Shown here piece by piece: positions 6,786 to 13,801 of a DNA stretch of 13,801 bases. Numbering within the stretch: position 1 is the first letter of the stretch; the number at the start of each line of letters is the position of its first letter. The notes under the pieces are model-generated. The model was not told the DNA's origin. It was given only the letters and a program-made list of their open reading frames with translations, and did not search any database. The DNA is taken from contig CALGIB010000033.1 in assembly GCA_937915955.1 (NCBI GenBank), positions 1-13,801 on the forward strand. Reading direction: 5' to 3'. The stretch is from an uncultured Pseudomonadota bacterium (lineage in GTDB: Bacteria; Myxococcota_A; UBA796; CAJQPC01). The translations under genes were made by a program, and so were the position numbers.

Positions 6786-7097
6786 ATGCTGCTGTTCCTC
6801 TTCGCCTGCACCGCCGTCCAGGCCCTCCGCGTGGTCGAACCGACCCCCGCTGACTGCGACGGGCGTCAGCTGGTCTACGAGGACGCCGACGGCGACGGTT
6901 GGGGCAACGAGACCGTCGTGGCGCTGGTCTGTGACACCCGCTCGGGCTTCGTGGAGCAGTCGGGCGACTGCGACGACCAGGACCCCGCCCTCTGGGAGGA
7001 CTGCTCTGGCGGCGGCGGGGACGAGACCGGCGACACCTCGGACACCTCGGACACCTCGGACACGGACTCCGGGGGGCTCGACACAGGGGCCGAGTGA
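6786..7097 (+). CDS. Small MopE-type metal-binding lipoprotein with a DTS-repeat tail
   Basis: The 103-residue protein starts with a very short hydrophobic stretch ending in a Cys (MLLFLFAC, Cys8). This resembles the minimal lipoprotein signals common in some delta-proteobacterial groups, though the lipobox LFAC is not ideal and lacks a basic n-region. Residues 31-67 match the MopE-type putative metal-binding motif (PF11617): an Asp-rich loop DADGDGWG (33-40), a central Cys (49), then SGDCDDQDP (59-67). Similar loops bind calcium or copper in related proteins. The C-terminal part is low-complexity and acidic (GGGGDETG, then DTS repeats from a 9-bp unit), as in surface lipoproteins of this lineage. 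Its stop overlaps the plsB start by 4 bp, so translational coupling is likely. Its function is unknown. Confidence 0.75.
   Translation: MLLFLFACTAVQALRVVEPTPADCDGRQLVYEDADGDGWGNETVVALVCDTRSGFVEQSGDCDDQDPALWEDCSGGGGDETGDTSDTSDTSDTDSGGLDTGAE
7032..7058 (+). repeat. Three perfect 9-bp tandem repeats (GACACCTCG) coding DTS
   Basis: Three identical GACACCTCG copies run end to end, followed by a partial unit (GACACG). They encode the DTSDTSDTS tail of the small lipoprotein. Each unit is three codons, so copy-number change would keep the frame and the overlap with plsB. Confidence 0.85.
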
Positions 7098-9715
7098 AGG
7101 GCCTCCTCCGAACGCAGGGCAAGCTGCCCTATGTGCCGATGGAGCTGTACCGCTCGGCCATGGTGCGGAGCTGGGGCCTGCTCTGGTGGGCCGTGTTCGC
7201 GGTCTTCTTCCGCAAGCTCAAGCTGGCCGAGCCGTCGGGCGAGCGGGTCCGCCAGGCCTCGAGCAAGGGGCCGGTCGTCTACGTCATGCGGACGCGCAGC
7301 CTGGTCGACTACCTCGCCCTGAACGAGGTGCTGCGACGTCGCCGCCTGCCCCTGGCCGAGTACGGCACCGGGGTCTCGATGACGGCCTGGATGCCGACCT
7401 TCGCCGGCATCAAGATGATGTGGCAGAAGGCCATCTGGTTTCTGCGCAATGGCCGGCTGCCGCACCCCGTGGGCGTGGGCTGGCTGTCCAAGATGGTGGC
7501 CGAGGGCGGCAACGCCGCGGTCTTCCTGCGCCCGGACGCGCGCTGGAGTGACTTCTTCGCGCCGCCAGACTGGCCGGATCCGGTGGCCGCGCTGCTCGAG
7601 GCCCAGGACGCCGGCGACCGCCCCGTGCAGCTGCTCCCGGTCGTCGTGATCTGGCAGCGTCAGCCGGAGCGGGCCCAGACGTCCACGCTGCGCTGGCTGC
7701 TCGGCAGCGAGGACCAGCGGGGCACCTTCCTGAAGCTGCTCGGCGTGGCCCGAGGTCATCGCCGCGCCCTGGTCCAGATCGGCGAGCCGGTGGACGCCGG
7801 CGAGTTCCTCCAGCGCTACGCGGACGAGCCTCGACCCCGGCAGGTCAAGCGCCTGCGCCTGGTCCTGCGCCGCTACTGCTGGCGCGAGCAGCAGCTGGTC
7901 CGCGGGCCGGCGCTGAAGTCCCCCAGCTGGACCCGCCGCCTGGTCCTGAACAGCGCCCGCGTGCGCCAGCTCGTCCAGGACGAAGCCGCGGCGACCAGTC
8001 GGTCCACGCAGGAGGTCCAGCAGCTCGTCCTGAAGACCTACGACACCATCGCGGCCCGCATCAGCTACGCCTGGGTCGGGGTGGCCGCGAGCCTGCTGCG
8101 CTTCCTCTGGAACAACATCTTCCAGGGGGTCGAGGTCCGCCCCCAGGACGTCGAGCGCATCCGGGCGGCCCAGCGCGAGGGCGTCGCCGTGCTGGTGCCC
8201 AACCACCGCAGCCACCTGGACTATGTGCTGCTGTCCTCGGTCCTGCACGAGCACGACGTCAACCTGCCTCACGTCGTGGCCGGGGAGAACCTGAGTTTCT
8301 TCCCGCTGGGCACCGTCTTCCGGAAGTACGGCGCCATCTTCATCAAGCGCAGCTTCAAGGGCGACCGGGTCTTCCCGACGGTGCTCCGCGCCTACCTCGC
8401 TCACCTGTTCCGCGAGGGCTACACGGTCGAGTTCTTCATCGAGGGCGGCCGCAGCCGCACGGGCAAGACCCTGCCCGCCAAGCTCGGCATCCTGGGCTAC
8501 ACGGTGGACGCCGGGGTCGAGGCGCGCATGGGACGGCAGATGGGCGAGGTCTCCTGGCTGCCTGTCGCCATCACCTACGAACAGGTGGCCGAGGAGGGCC
8601 CCTACGCCCGGGAGCTGGGCGGCGCGGCCAAGGAACCCGAGACCGTCGGCGGGGTGGTCCGCGCCCTCCGCGTGCTGTTCAAGAAGTTCGGCCGCGTCTA
8701 CCTGCGCGTGGGCGAGCCGGTGCGCCTGTCCGAGCGGATCGACGGCGCGACCTGGGTGGGCCAGGACCGTGACGAGCGCTTCGAGCAGCTGCAGCAGCTG
8801 GGCGAGGAGCTGGTCCACCGCATCGACAAGTCCATCGTCGTGCTGCCCACCGGCCTGGTCGCGCTGGCGCTGATGGCGCAGTCCCGACCGGGGGTGCCAC
8901 GGCGGGTGCTCGAGGCTCGGGTCGAGCGCTTCCGTGCCCTGCTGGTGAGCAGCGGCGCAGAGCTGTCCCGGTCGCTGACCGACGCCGACTGGGCGCGCAA
9001 GGTGGCCCTGGAGCGCTTCCTGAAGTCCAGGCTGGTCGAGGAGCTGCCGGGCGCGGACGACGTGGTCTACCGGCCCGTCGCGGACCGCCGGGTGACGCTC
9101 GAGTACTACAAGAACGGCGTGCTGCATCGGCTGGTCCCGGGCAGCCTGGCCGCCGCTGGCGTCCGCGCAGCGGGGCAGGACCGGTTCACCTCCGAGGGCC
9201 TGCGCGAGGACTTCCGCTTCCAGCTCTTCCTGCTGCGCTACGAGTTCGCGCTCGATCCGGCGGCCGACGAAGCTGTGCTGCTGCAGCGGGGGCTGGCCCA
9301 GCTCCGCGAGATCGGCGCCATCGAGGCCGAGGGCGAAGGCTGGCGGGTCCTCGAGCGGGCGCGGGTCAGCGAGCTGGCCGAGCTCACCGCGAACCTGCTC
9401 GAGAGCGCCTACCTGGTCCTGCGGGCCCTGCCGCTGCTGCAGCACCTGGACCTGGAGCGCAGCAAGCTGGCCAAGGAGATCCAGAAGGTGGGCCACCAGT
9501 TCCTCGCCGTGCAGGACCTGCGTCGGCCCGAGGCGCTCTCGCTGGCCAACCTGGAGCTGGCGCTCAAGGGCTTCGCCGAGGACGGCGTCTACAGCGTGAA
9601 GGCCGACGGCGGCCTGAGCATCGACGCGGACGCGGCGCGGCAGACCCTGGACAGCATGAAGCGGCTGATGCGCGTGCGCTCCGGTCCCGAGGACGAGGAG
9701 CGCCTGCACACGTGA
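7094..9715 (+). CDS. plsB: Glycerol-3-phosphate 1-O-acyltransferase PlsB
   Basis: The 873-residue product is a full-length PlsB (E. coli enzyme about 807). It makes lysophosphatidic acid from glycerol-3-phosphate and acyl-ACP or acyl-CoA at the inner membrane, the first step of phospholipid synthesis. All four acyltransferase blocks are visible: NHRSHLDY with the HX4D catalytic pair His371/Asp376; GENLSFFPLG followed by RKYGAIFIKRS; FFIEGGRSRTGK at 447-458 with Glu450; and SWLPVAITYEQV. The large N-terminal region (1-360), with a hydrophobic stretch near 27-40 (WGLLWWAVFAVFF) and a VYVMRTRSLVDYLAL segment, and the helical C-terminal region are typical of PlsB rather than of short PlsC-type enzymes. 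The GTG start overlaps the lipoprotein stop (GTGA), and the gene's own stop overlaps the next GTG in the same way, so the three genes likely form one translationally coupled unit. Confidence 0.95.
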   Translation: MKGLLRTQGKLPYVPMELYRSAMVRSWGLLWWAVFAVFFRKLKLAEPSGERVRQASSKGPVVYVMRTRSLVDYLALNEVLRRRRLPLAEYGTGVSMTAWMPTFAGIKMMWQKAIWFLRNGRLPHPVGVGWLSKMVAEGGNAAVFLRPDARWSDFFAPPDWPDPVAALLEAQDAGDRPVQLLPVVVIWQRQPERAQTSTLRWLLGSEDQRGTFLKLLGVARGHRRALVQIGEPVDAGEFLQRYADEPRPRQVKRLRLVLRRYCWREQQLVRGPALKSPSWTRRLVLNSARVRQLVQDEAAATSRSTQEVQQLVLKTYDTIAARISYAWVGVAASLLRFLWNNIFQGVEVRPQDVERIRAAQREGVAVLVPNHRSHLDYVLLSSVLHEHDVNLPHVVAGENLSFFPLGTVFRKYGAIFIKRSFKGDRVFPTVLRAYLAHLFREGYTVEFFIEGGRSRTGKTLPAKLGILGYTVDAGVEARMGRQMGEVSWLPVAITYEQVAEEGPYARELGGAAKEPETVGGVVRALRVLFKKFGRVYLRVGEPVRLSERIDGATWVGQDRDERFEQLQQLGEELVHRIDKSIVVLPTGLVALALMAQSRPGVPRRVLEARVERFRALLVSSGAELSRSLTDADWARKVALERFLKSRLVEELPGADDVVYRPVADRRVTLEYYKNGVLHRLVPGSLAAAGVRAAGQDRFTSEGLREDFRFQLFLLRYEFALDPAADEAVLLQRGLAQLREIGAIEAEGEGWRVLERARVSELAELTANLLESAYLVLRALPLLQHLDLERSKLAKEIQKVGHQFLAVQDLRRPEALSLANLELALKGFAEDGVYSVKADGGLSIDADAARQTLDSMKRLMRVRSGPEDEERLHT

Positions 9716-10062
9716 GCCGGCGCGTCGACAAGCTCTTCGGAGGCACCCCGGGGCTGGGTCGACCGTCGCGAGCGCGCCTGGCCAGGCTCCTGCTCGCGGT
9801 CGCTATCCCCATGAACGTGCTGGGGCTGATCACCTGCCTGTCGGTGCCTGGAGCGCTGCTCACCCTGGCGGCCTGGCAGGTCGCCGAGGGGGACGTCCAG
9901 CGCATCGAGGCGGGGGAGCTGGGCGTCGAGCACGCCCCGGAGCTGGCCCGCATCAAGCAGGTCGCCGCCTGGGCCATGGTCGGCTGCGCGGGGGTGTTCC
10001 TGGTGCAGCTCTGGCTGCTGTCGACCGGTCGCTACGAGGACCTGCTGGGCTGGATCCTCTGA
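9712..10062 (+). CDS. Small two-helix membrane protein, function unknown
   Basis: The 116-residue protein begins at a GTG that overlaps the plsB stop by 4 bp; a GAGGAG stretch lies 11 nt upstream, a little far for a strong site. The N-terminus is basic (MSRRVDKLF... RPSRARLARLL). A first hydrophobic segment spans about residues 25-54 (LLLAVAIPMNVLGLITCL, SVPGALLTLAAW). A polar loop follows (EGDVQRIEAGELGVEHAPELARIKQ) and then a second helix (AAWAMVGCAGVFLVQLWLL). I recognise no family. Its position directly behind plsB suggests a membrane or lipid-related role, but only by association. Confidence 0.75.
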   Translation: MSRRVDKLFGGTPGLGRPSRARLARLLLAVAIPMNVLGLITCLSVPGALLTLAAWQVAEGDVQRIEAGELGVEHAPELARIKQVAAWAMVGCAGVFLVQLWLLSTGRYEDLLGWIL

Positions 10063-10072
10063 GGGGTCCGGC

Positions 10073-12529
10073 TCAGGGCTGGAACTCGAAGGGGTAGTTG
10101 ACCGCCAGCTCCTCGGCGCCGCGAGGGGCGGGGAAGGTCATGCCCAGGACCTGCTCGGTGACGCACGAACCGACCTTGACGTCGCTCAGCTCGGAGCTGG
10201 CGATCTCGGCCGAGGACACGCTGCCGTCCTGCGCGATGGTGAAGCTCACGACCAGCTTGCCCGCCAGGCGCTTGTTCCGCTTGAGCCGGCCCTCGTAGCA
10301 GCCGCGGATGGCGTCCAGCCTGCCGCGGACCACGGCCTCGATGGCCTCCTGCTCCAGCGCGGGGCCGGTGTATTGGCAGCTCTGGGTGGCGGAGACCCAG
10401 AGCTCCTTGTCGCCGCAAGACGCGGCCTTGTGGGCCTCGGCCGCGAAGACGGGGTTGGCCGCGCCGGCGGCCCTGGCCTGGGCGGCGAACGTCGAGGCCT
10501 GGGTCGCGTCCTCGCCGGCCAGCTCGGCCAGCACCAGCAAGGCCTCGGTGTTGCGGGGATCCAGCGCCAGCGTGGCCTGGGCCGTCCTGGCGGCCGCCGC
10601 GTTGTCTCCGCTGAGCTGCTGGGCCCGGCTCAGGCCACCGCTGTAGTCACTCAGCCCGGGGGCTCCCGCGAGCAGGCGCTGGTAGCCGGCGATCGCGGAC
10701 TTCAGCGCGGCGCTGTCGTCCTGGCCCGCCAGCCTCAGGAGCTCGGCCTGGACCAGGCGCTCGTGCGCGCCGACGACCTTGGCCTGGGCCAGCGCGCCCA
10801 GCTTCTTCGCCGCGGCGTCGGCGCCCTCGGCCCGGCCCAGGGCGTAGCCGTAGGCGCGCGCCAGACCCAGCTGGTCGTCGCCGTGCCAGTAGGCCAGCTC
10901 GAGGTTCGCGAGGGACTGGGCCTGCCGGTCCGAGGCGGCCTGGACCATGGCCAGCCCAAGGCTGCCCTCGGCGGAGGCGACGCCAGATTGCTTGAGGCTC
11001 CAGTGGAACGCGGACTCGGCCTGGCCCAGCTTGCCCTGGGCGAGGAAGGCGTTTCCGGCCACCAGGGCCAGGTGGGCGTCCAGGTCCCGGCGCTGCTCCC
11101 ATAGGGTCTCGACGCTCTGCAGCTCGCCCAGCGCCAGCGTCGCCTCGGCCAGCTGACCCCAGGACGTGTGGCAGCTGTGGGGCTGCGGCAGCTCGCCCTC
11201 CCACTCGGCAGGAGCGCGGATCGGGATGAGGTCGAAGAGCTTCAGGCCGCTCTCGACCCGGGCCTTCTCCTCCAGGAGCGCGGCCCGGACCTCGTAGTCC
11301 TGGTCGCCCCAGGCGGCGTACAGCTCGCCCGCCTTCTGCAGGTGCGGCGCGGCGCCCGCGTAGTCGCCGGCGCGCAGCTTGAGGGCGCCAACGGCCTGGT
11401 GGGCGCTGCACAGCGAGCCGTCGGCCTCGAGCGCCTTCTCGGCCCACTCGATGGCCTCGGCGCGGTGCCCGTAGCTGTCGTAGACGCTGGAGATGCCGGC
11501 GTAGATGGGCGCGGCGTCCTCGCCCTCGGGGGCCGGCGCGGCCTCGCCGTCCTCGCCCGGCTCGGGGTTCAGCCCGGCCTTGGCCTCGGCCAGCTCCTTC
11601 TCGAACCAGCTGGACGCCCGGACGGCGTCGACCTCGGCCACGACCAGCCTGCCCTGACCGTCCCAGGCCATGTCCCAGCCGCCGGTGACGTCGCCCCCGA
11701 TCAGCACGTCGAAGCCCTCGAAGCTCCACTCGGTGGACGTCGTCTCCTCGGCGACCACGTGGATCGGAGACATCCCAGGGATGTCGATGTCCAGCGCGTA
11801 GAGGCCCTTGGTCCCCACCCGGCGCAGCGGGGCGAGGTCACCCAGGACGCTGCGGCTGACCACCGCGTTGCCGGCGGCCGTGTGCAGGTAGACGTCCACG
11901 GTCTGGCCCAGCGTCTGGCCCTCGATGACCATGGGCAGGGCGGTGGAGTAGCCCTGGCGTGAGCCGTCCTTGTAGGCAGCGGAGGGCACCGTGCGCACCG
12001 CCAGGGTCGCGCCGTCCACCGAGCCCATGACCTCGGTCGCGGCGTCCGCCCCGCCGAAGCGGATCAGGCCCTGGCTGGGCAGGACGGCCACGGCGAGGTC
12101 GGAGAACGAGGCCAGGCCGACGCTGCCGGAGTAGGCGCCCTCGTAGCTGGCCTGGACCTGCACGTCGTCGAAGCTGGCCTCGCCGATGTCGAAGCCGATC
12201 GAGGCCACCTCGCGCACGTCGCCCTTGCCCAGGTTGCGCTCCTTGGCCTCGGCGCCGCTGGCGCCCAGGAAGGCCTCGGACACGCTCATGTGGGCGTCAC
12301 CGAGGGTGACCTCGAACAGGTGCTCCGAGCCGTCCAGCGCGGTCACGGCGACGAGGTTCACCGAGCTCGAGGGCGAGCGGTACAGCGGCACCTCGACGAC
12401 GCCGGAGAGCTCGGCGGTGCGGGCGTGATCTTCGTGGCTCGAGCGGCTGCCCGGCAGGCGGGGCAGGTAGTCCTTGACGTCGTAGGCGTGGACGTCGGAG
12501 GCGGACAAGGACAGGGCGAGCAGCAGCAT
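10073..12529 (-). CDS. Exported TPR protein with degenerate retropepsin-like lobes and an AgmX/PglI-type C-terminal domain
   Basis: The 818-residue protein starts at ATG 12529 with GAGG 5 nt upstream and has a signal peptide (MLLLALSLSASDVHA). Residues about 57-300 look like two successive retropepsin-like units. Unit 1 has FEVTLGDAHMSVSE (72-85) and closes with GSVGLASFSDLAVAV (135-149). Unit 2 has VDVYLHTAAGNAVVS (211-225) and closes with VLIGGDVTGG (275-284), then GRLVVAE. The usual Asp-Thr-Gly would be Thr-Leu-Gly and His-Thr-Ala, so catalysis is unlikely. An acidic Pro/Glu linker (about 322-342) leads to a long Ala/Leu-rich region of TPR-like helix pairs to about 690. The last 93 residues match the AgmX/PglI-type tail, with RGCYEGRL, QDGSV and VGSCV and a presumed disulfide between the two Cys; a further Cys pair lies just before it. 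This tail occurs in myxobacterial envelope and motility-associated proteins. The lobe assignment is my inference; the tail is firmer. Confidence 0.8.
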   Translation of the reverse strand: MLLLALSLSASDVHAYDVKDYLPRLPGSRSSHEDHARTAELSGVVEVPLYRSPSSSVNLVAVTALDGSEHLFEVTLGDAHMSVSEAFLGASGAEAKERNLGKGDVREVASIGFDIGEASFDDVQVQASYEGAYSGSVGLASFSDLAVAVLPSQGLIRFGGADAATEVMGSVDGATLAVRTVPSAAYKDGSRQGYSTALPMVIEGQTLGQTVDVYLHTAAGNAVVSRSVLGDLAPLRRVGTKGLYALDIDIPGMSPIHVVAEETTSTEWSFEGFDVLIGGDVTGGWDMAWDGQGRLVVAEVDAVRASSWFEKELAEAKAGLNPEPGEDGEAAPAPEGEDAAPIYAGISSVYDSYGHRAEAIEWAEKALEADGSLCSAHQAVGALKLRAGDYAGAAPHLQKAGELYAAWGDQDYEVRAALLEEKARVESGLKLFDLIPIRAPAEWEGELPQPHSCHTSWGQLAEATLALGELQSVETLWEQRRDLDAHLALVAGNAFLAQGKLGQAESAFHWSLKQSGVASAEGSLGLAMVQAASDRQAQSLANLELAYWHGDDQLGLARAYGYALGRAEGADAAAKKLGALAQAKVVGAHERLVQAELLRLAGQDDSAALKSAIAGYQRLLAGAPGLSDYSGGLSRAQQLSGDNAAAARTAQATLALDPRNTEALLVLAELAGEDATQASTFAAQARAAGAANPVFAAEAHKAASCGDKELWVSATQSCQYTGPALEQEAIEAVVRGRLDAIRGCYEGRLKRNKRLAGKLVVSFTIAQDGSVSSAEIASSELSDVKVGSCVTEQVLGMTFPAPRGAEELAVNYPFEFQP

Positions 12530-12645
12530 GACGACCTCGGCGCGAGCAGCTGCGCCTATCGCGGAGAGGGGCGCGCTGCACGTGTGGGAGACGGGCCTGT
12601 GACCCCATAGTGCTGCCGCGGTGCGCCTGTGCTAACCAAGCGCCC

Positions 12646-12651
12646 AGGAGG
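12646..12651 (+). promoter_or_regulatory. Shine-Dalgarno of enolase
   Basis: AGGAGG ends 4 nt before the ATG at 12656 and confirms that start. The 126-bp region 12530-12655 between this gene and the divergent TPR gene must hold both promoters. GCTAAC at 12631-12636 is the best -10-like hexamer for enolase, but there is no clear -35. Confidence 0.7.
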
Positions 12652-12655
12652 CCTG

Positions 12656-13801
12656 ATGAGCACCATCTACGACGTCCACGCCCGCTCGGTCCTGGACAGC
12701 CGCGGCAACCCCACCGTCGAGGTCGAGGTCACCCTCGAGGAGGGCCTGGTCGGTCGCGCCATCGTGCCTTCGGGCGCCAGCACCGGAGAGCACGAGGCGG
12801 TAGAGCTTCGCGACGGCGGCTCGGCCTGGATGGGCAAGGGCGTGAGCCAGGCCATCAGCAACGTGAACCTGACCATCGCCCAGCACCTGGTCGGCCTGGA
12901 CGTGCGCGAGCAGGCCAACATCGACACGATGCTCATCGAGCTCGACGGCACGCCGAACAAGAGCAAGCTGGGCGCCAACGCCATCCTGGGCGTCTCGCTG
13001 GCGGTGGCTCGGGCGGCCAGCCTGTCCCAGGAGCTGCCGCTGTACCGCTATGTCGGCGGCACCAACGCCCGCCTGCTGCCCGTGCCGATGATGAACATCG
13101 TCAACGGCGGCGCCCACGCCGACAACAACGTGGACGTGCAGGAGTTCATGGTCATGCCCGTGGGCTTCGGCAGCTTCGCCGAGGGCCTGCGCTGCGGCGC
13201 CGAGGTCTTCCACACGCTGAAGAGGGTGCTGAGCGACCGCGGCCTGAGCACCGCGGTGGGGGACGAGGGCGGCTTCGCGCCCAACCTGGGCAGCAACGAA
13301 GAGGCGCTCAAGCTCATCTCCGAGGCCGTCGAGAAGGCGGGCTACACGCTGGGTGAGCAGGTGGTCTTCGCCCTGGACGTGGCCAGCAGCGAGCTGTTCC
13401 GGGACGGCTCGTACACCTTCGGCGCGGACAAGCTGAGCTCCTCGGAGCTCGTCGACGTCTACGCGGACTGGGCCCGGCGCTACCCGCTGGTCAGCATCGA
13501 GGACGGCCTGGACGAGAACGACTGGGACGGCTGGAAGCTGGCGACGGACAAGCTCGGCGACAAGCTGCAGCTGGTCGGCGACGACCTGTTCGTGACCAAC
13601 GTCGACCGGCTCCGCCGCGGCATCGAGGGTGGGGTGGCCAACAGCATCCTGATCAAGGTCAACCAGATCGGCACGCTGACCGAGACGCTGGACGCGATCG
13701 AGCTGGCCCACAAGGCCGGCTACACGAGCGTGATGAGCCACCGCTCGGGCGAGACCGAGGACACCACCATCGCGGACCTCGCCGTCGCGGCGAACTGTGG
13801 G
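12656..13801 (+). CDS. eno: Enolase (phosphopyruvate hydratase), 3' end outside the window
   Basis: The frame is open for 382 codons to the window edge; enolases have about 420-435 residues, so roughly 45-50 are missing. The enzyme interconverts 2-phosphoglycerate and phosphoenolpyruvate in glycolysis and gluconeogenesis. Signatures: SRGNPTVEVEV near the N-terminus; the mobile loop SGASTGEHEA; NVDVQEFM with Glu163; VGDEGGFAPN with the catalytic Glu204; the Mg ligands Asp241 (ALDVASSE), Glu282 (SIEDGLDE) and Asp309 (GDDLFVTN); the catalytic base Lys334 (ILIKVNQIGT); and SHRSGETED with His362. All are intact. It is a single-gene start, divergent from the TPR protein, and usually essential. Confidence 0.97.
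   Translation, partial: MSTIYDVHARSVLDSRGNPTVEVEVTLEEGLVGRAIVPSGASTGEHEAVELRDGGSAWMGKGVSQAISNVNLTIAQHLVGLDVREQANIDTMLIELDGTPNKSKLGANAILGVSLAVARAASLSQELPLYRYVGGTNARLLPVPMMNIVNGGAHADNNVDVQEFMVMPVGFGSFAEGLRCGAEVFHTLKRVLSDRGLSTAVGDEGGFAPNLGSNEEALKLISEAVEKAGYTLGEQVVFALDVASSELFRDGSYTFGADKLSSSELVDVYADWARRYPLVSIEDGLDENDWDGWKLATDKLGDKLQLVGDDLFVTNVDRLRRGIEGGVANSILIKVNQIGTLTETLDAIELAHKAGYTSVMSHRSGETEDTTIADLAVAANCG

Noticed and set aside
6875..9709. A 944-codon open frame on the minus strand opposite plsB
   Set aside because: It mirrors plsB, whose protein shows all acyltransferase motifs. The antisense product is a low-complexity His/Gln/Leu/Asp-rich sequence with no domain, an artefact of high GC at third codon positions.
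10052..10069. Hairpin GGATCC-TCTGAG-GGGTCC across the stop codon of the small membrane protein, between two convergent genes, considered as a terminator
   Set aside because: The 6-bp stem includes a G-T pair and is not followed by a T run on either strand; such short stems are expected by chance at this GC content.
12610..13356. A plus-strand open frame of 248 codons at the enolase locus in another frame
   Set aside because: Its product is Arg/Gly/His-rich, while the frame from 12656 encodes enolase with all catalytic residues and a strong ribosome binding site.

Overview
This is a GC-rich, gene-dense chromosomal window, probably from a member of the Myxococcota or a related delta-proteobacterial lineage. 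The main lineage hints are a C-terminal domain of the AgmX/PglI type at the end of a large TPR protein, a MopE-type metal-binding motif in a small Asp/Thr/Ser-tailed lipoprotein, strong G/C bias at third codon positions, and frequent GTG/TTG starts. I saw no tRNA, rRNA, CRISPR array, insertion sequence or phage gene, and the content looks like core metabolism with some lineage-specific envelope proteins.

Left part (1-2908): the C-terminal end of an unknown membrane protein; a small uncharacterised gene on the minus strand; a divergent DUF547 protein with a signal peptide; and, convergent with it, an aldehyde dehydrogenase gene interrupted by one in-frame TGA. In that gene the position of the catalytic cysteine is also histidine. 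I annotate it as a pseudogene, with stop read-through or sequence error as alternatives.

Middle part (2968-6537): a tight operon of cystathionine beta-synthase, cystathionine gamma-lyase (4-bp overlap) and a family-4-like glycosyltransferase (8-bp overlap). The first two make up the reverse transsulfuration route from homocysteine to cysteine. The sequence does not explain the glycosyltransferase's link to them.

A 248-bp gap (6538-6785) holds a possible frameshifted small membrane protein on the minus strand. Next is a second overlapping run (6786-10062): the MopE-like mini-lipoprotein, the glycerol-3-phosphate acyltransferase PlsB, and a small two-helix membrane protein, joined by 4-bp GTGA overlaps that suggest translational coupling.

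Right part (10073-13801): a large secreted or periplasmic protein on the minus strand combines two degenerate retropepsin-like lobes, a TPR region and the AgmX/PglI-type tail. Divergent from it is enolase, cut off by the window end after 382 codons. Most of the window is conventional. The points most worth a second look are the dead aldehyde dehydrogenase, the double-lobed pseudo-protease/TPR protein, and the lipoprotein coupled to plsB.
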